NCBI GenBank assembly: GCA_934659445.1
Contig: CAKUHV010000044.1
Span: 1-12,469, forward strand
Reading direction: 5' to 3'
Length of the DNA: 12,469 nucleotides
Source: an uncultured Oscillospiraceae bacterium
GTDB lineage: Bacteria > Bacillota > Clostridia > Oscillospirales > Oscillospiraceae
Positions 11,356-12,469 of this stretch are shown here, piece after piece (positions within the stretch are counted from its first letter, which is position 1; each line of letters starts with the position of its first letter). Made by a program: the position numbers and the translations under genes. The notes beneath the pieces are model-generated. The model saw nothing but the letters and a program-made list of their open reading frames with translations, was not told the origin of the DNA and ran no database searches.

Positions 11356-12422
11356 GGGACGGCCGCCGCCACAGCGGCGATCAGGCTGACCAGCAGCAGC
11401 AGAGCGCAGGCGCCAGTCATGCCCAGGATCAGGCCGAAGGCGGAGCCTATGTCATCCATCAGTTTACATAATCTCATATCGCACACCATTCCCGCCAGAG
11501 CGGCGGCCAGCTTATAGGTCAGATAGTGCAGGGCCAGCCGGAGGAAGGGGATCGTGCAGATGGCCAGCGTCGCCGCCAGCCCCACCGCCCCCACGGTGCC
11601 CCGCAGGGCCCCCGCGCCGGCCAGTACGGTCTCCGCCGCATCGGACAGGATCCCCCCTACCACGGGCACCGCCCGGGAAATAGCCATCTTCGCCGTTTTC
11701 ACCGCTGCCGCGTCCGCCGACCCCGCAACGGCCCCGCTGGCGGTGAGCCAGCCCACGAAGAGCAGCAGGAACACGGTCAGCGCCCCCTGTACGCCCCCGC
11801 GGATCAGCTCCGCTACTTTTTTCAGGCCCGGGCTGCCCACGGCGGCGCAGGCGCAGCAGGCCCCCACATAAGTGTAGATCAGGGGGATCAGCAGCCCGTC
11901 CATGGCGCTCATCAGCAGGTCGGCAAACAGCACCGTAGCCCCCTGGCGCACCGCGGCCGCCCCCACCTGACCGGTGGCGGCGGTCAGGGCGGCCAGCACC
12001 GGCAGCAGAAGGGAGGAAAAGCCGTCCATGACCTCCACCGTCTGCCGCCCCAGCCCTATCATGGCCCCCACATCGCCCACGGCCAGCGCGGTGACCGACA
12101 GCGCCCCGGCCAGCTCCACCGCCTGCATCGCCCCCTTGTCTCCCTCCGGGACCATCCCCTGGGCCAGGGCGCACAGCAGGGCCACGGCCACCAGCCGCGC
12201 CCCGGCGGGGGCCATCTCCCGGATCAGAGGGACCAGCGCCTCCGCCGCCCTGCGCAGCACCCCGGCTATCCCCCCGGAAAGGCCGTCCGACCGAGAAACG
12301 CCGTAGTCCTCCGCCGCCTGAAACAGCTCCCCCGCCCCGTAAGCGGCGCTCTCCTCCGCCCCGCTCACGGGGGCGGTCAGCGCCAGAAGCAGAAGGAGCA
12401 CGGCCAGCGCCCGGCCCCTCAC
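11352..12422 (-). CDS. spoIIIAE: Stage III sporulation protein AE
   Basis: A 356-residue polytopic membrane protein of the SpoIIIA channel, proposed to act in the mother-cell membrane as the transport core. A cleavable-looking signal (about 1-22, ending SGA before EES) is followed by a luminal region. Six or more hydrophobic segments then appear (around 75-92, 103-121, 133-151, 163-186, 212-230, 285-302, 330-352). GLSGGIAGVLRRAAEALVPLI and GGILSDAAETVLAGAGALRG are typical of the family. The start is GTG at 12422, preceded by GGAGGAG five bases upstream. It overlaps the spoIIIAD stop by four bases (GTGA). Its end overlaps the spoIIIAF start. Membrane-segment positions are estimates from hydrophobicity. 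Confidence 0.93.
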   Translation of the reverse strand: MRGRALAVLLLLLALTAPVSGAEESAAYGAGELFQAAEDYGVSRSDGLSGGIAGVLRRAAEALVPLIREMAPAGARLVAVALLCALAQGMVPEGDKGAMQAVELAGALSVTALAVGDVGAMIGLGRQTVEVMDGFSSLLLPVLAALTAATGQVGAAAVRQGATVLFADLLMSAMDGLLIPLIYTYVGACCACAAVGSPGLKKVAELIRGGVQGALTVFLLLFVGWLTASGAVAGSADAAAVKTAKMAISRAVPVVGGILSDAAETVLAGAGALRGTVGAVGLAATLAICTIPFLRLALHYLTYKLAAALAGMVCDMRLCKLMDDIGSAFGLILGMTGACALLLLVSLIAAVAAAVP

Positions 12423-12469
12423 AGCAGCTCCTCCAGCAGGGCCAGCACCGCCCCCATCAGGGGCAGTGC
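12419..12469 (-). CDS. spoIIIAD: Stage III sporulation protein AD, C-terminal end (partial)
   Basis: The last 16 residues (ALPLMGAVLALLEELL) and a TGA stop can be read; the rest is beyond the window. The hydrophobic then acidic helix matches the end of SpoIIIAD-type proteins. The identity rests mainly on position just before spoIIIAE, with translational coupling through GTGA. Confidence 0.75.
   Translation of the reverse strand, partial: ALPLMGAVLALLEELL

Overview
The window is high-GC DNA from an endospore-forming Firmicute. The best fit is a gut clostridium of the Oscillospiraceae type (Flavonifractor, Lawsonibacter or Intestinimonas-like). This assignment is an inference from the spoIIIA genes, a YlmC/YmxH-family gene, an Asp23/Gls24-family gene, strong AGGAGG ribosome binding sites and high GC. 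No species can be named from the sequence alone.

Left part (1-3959). A minus-strand membrane-anchored polysaccharide deacetylase sits behind a structured 5' leader. It is followed by a plus-strand GNAT acetyltransferase of the phosphinothricin-acetyltransferase-like group. Next is a minus-strand pair: a collagen-like (Gly-X-Thr-rich) protein and, downstream of it, a family-2 glycosyltransferase with a helical-repeat tail. The pair looks like a spore-surface glycoprotein and the enzyme that decorates it. A sporulation-type (sigma-K/sigma-E-like) promoter candidate lies upstream.

Middle (3960-6036). glpK (glycerol kinase) is followed by a small unknown protein with a TTG start in the same operon. 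Exactly at that protein's stop codon lies a 142-bp miniature mobile element. It has 13-bp perfect terminal inverted repeats, a cloverleaf-like core and a perfect 10-bp direct repeat on each side.

Right part (6037-12469). The minus strand carries the translation genes rpsB and tsf with a strong intrinsic terminator hairpin between them, then a YlmC/YmxH PRC-barrel gene and an Asp23/Gls24 gene. A plus-strand uridine kinase follows. The end of the spoIIIA operon (spoIIIAD 3' end, AE, AF, AG, AH) is on the minus strand. AD/AE, AE/AF and AF/AG each overlap by 4 bp (GTGA or ATGA). The SpoIIIA proteins build the mother-cell side of the SpoIIIA-SpoIIQ channel during engulfment.

Housekeeping promoters with 17-bp spacers can be read for the deacetylase, GNAT, glpK, rpsB, asp23 and udk genes. 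Intrinsic terminators or terminator-like hairpins separate most units. No tRNA, rRNA, CRISPR array or complete IS was seen, and no gene-free stretch exceeds 300 bases.
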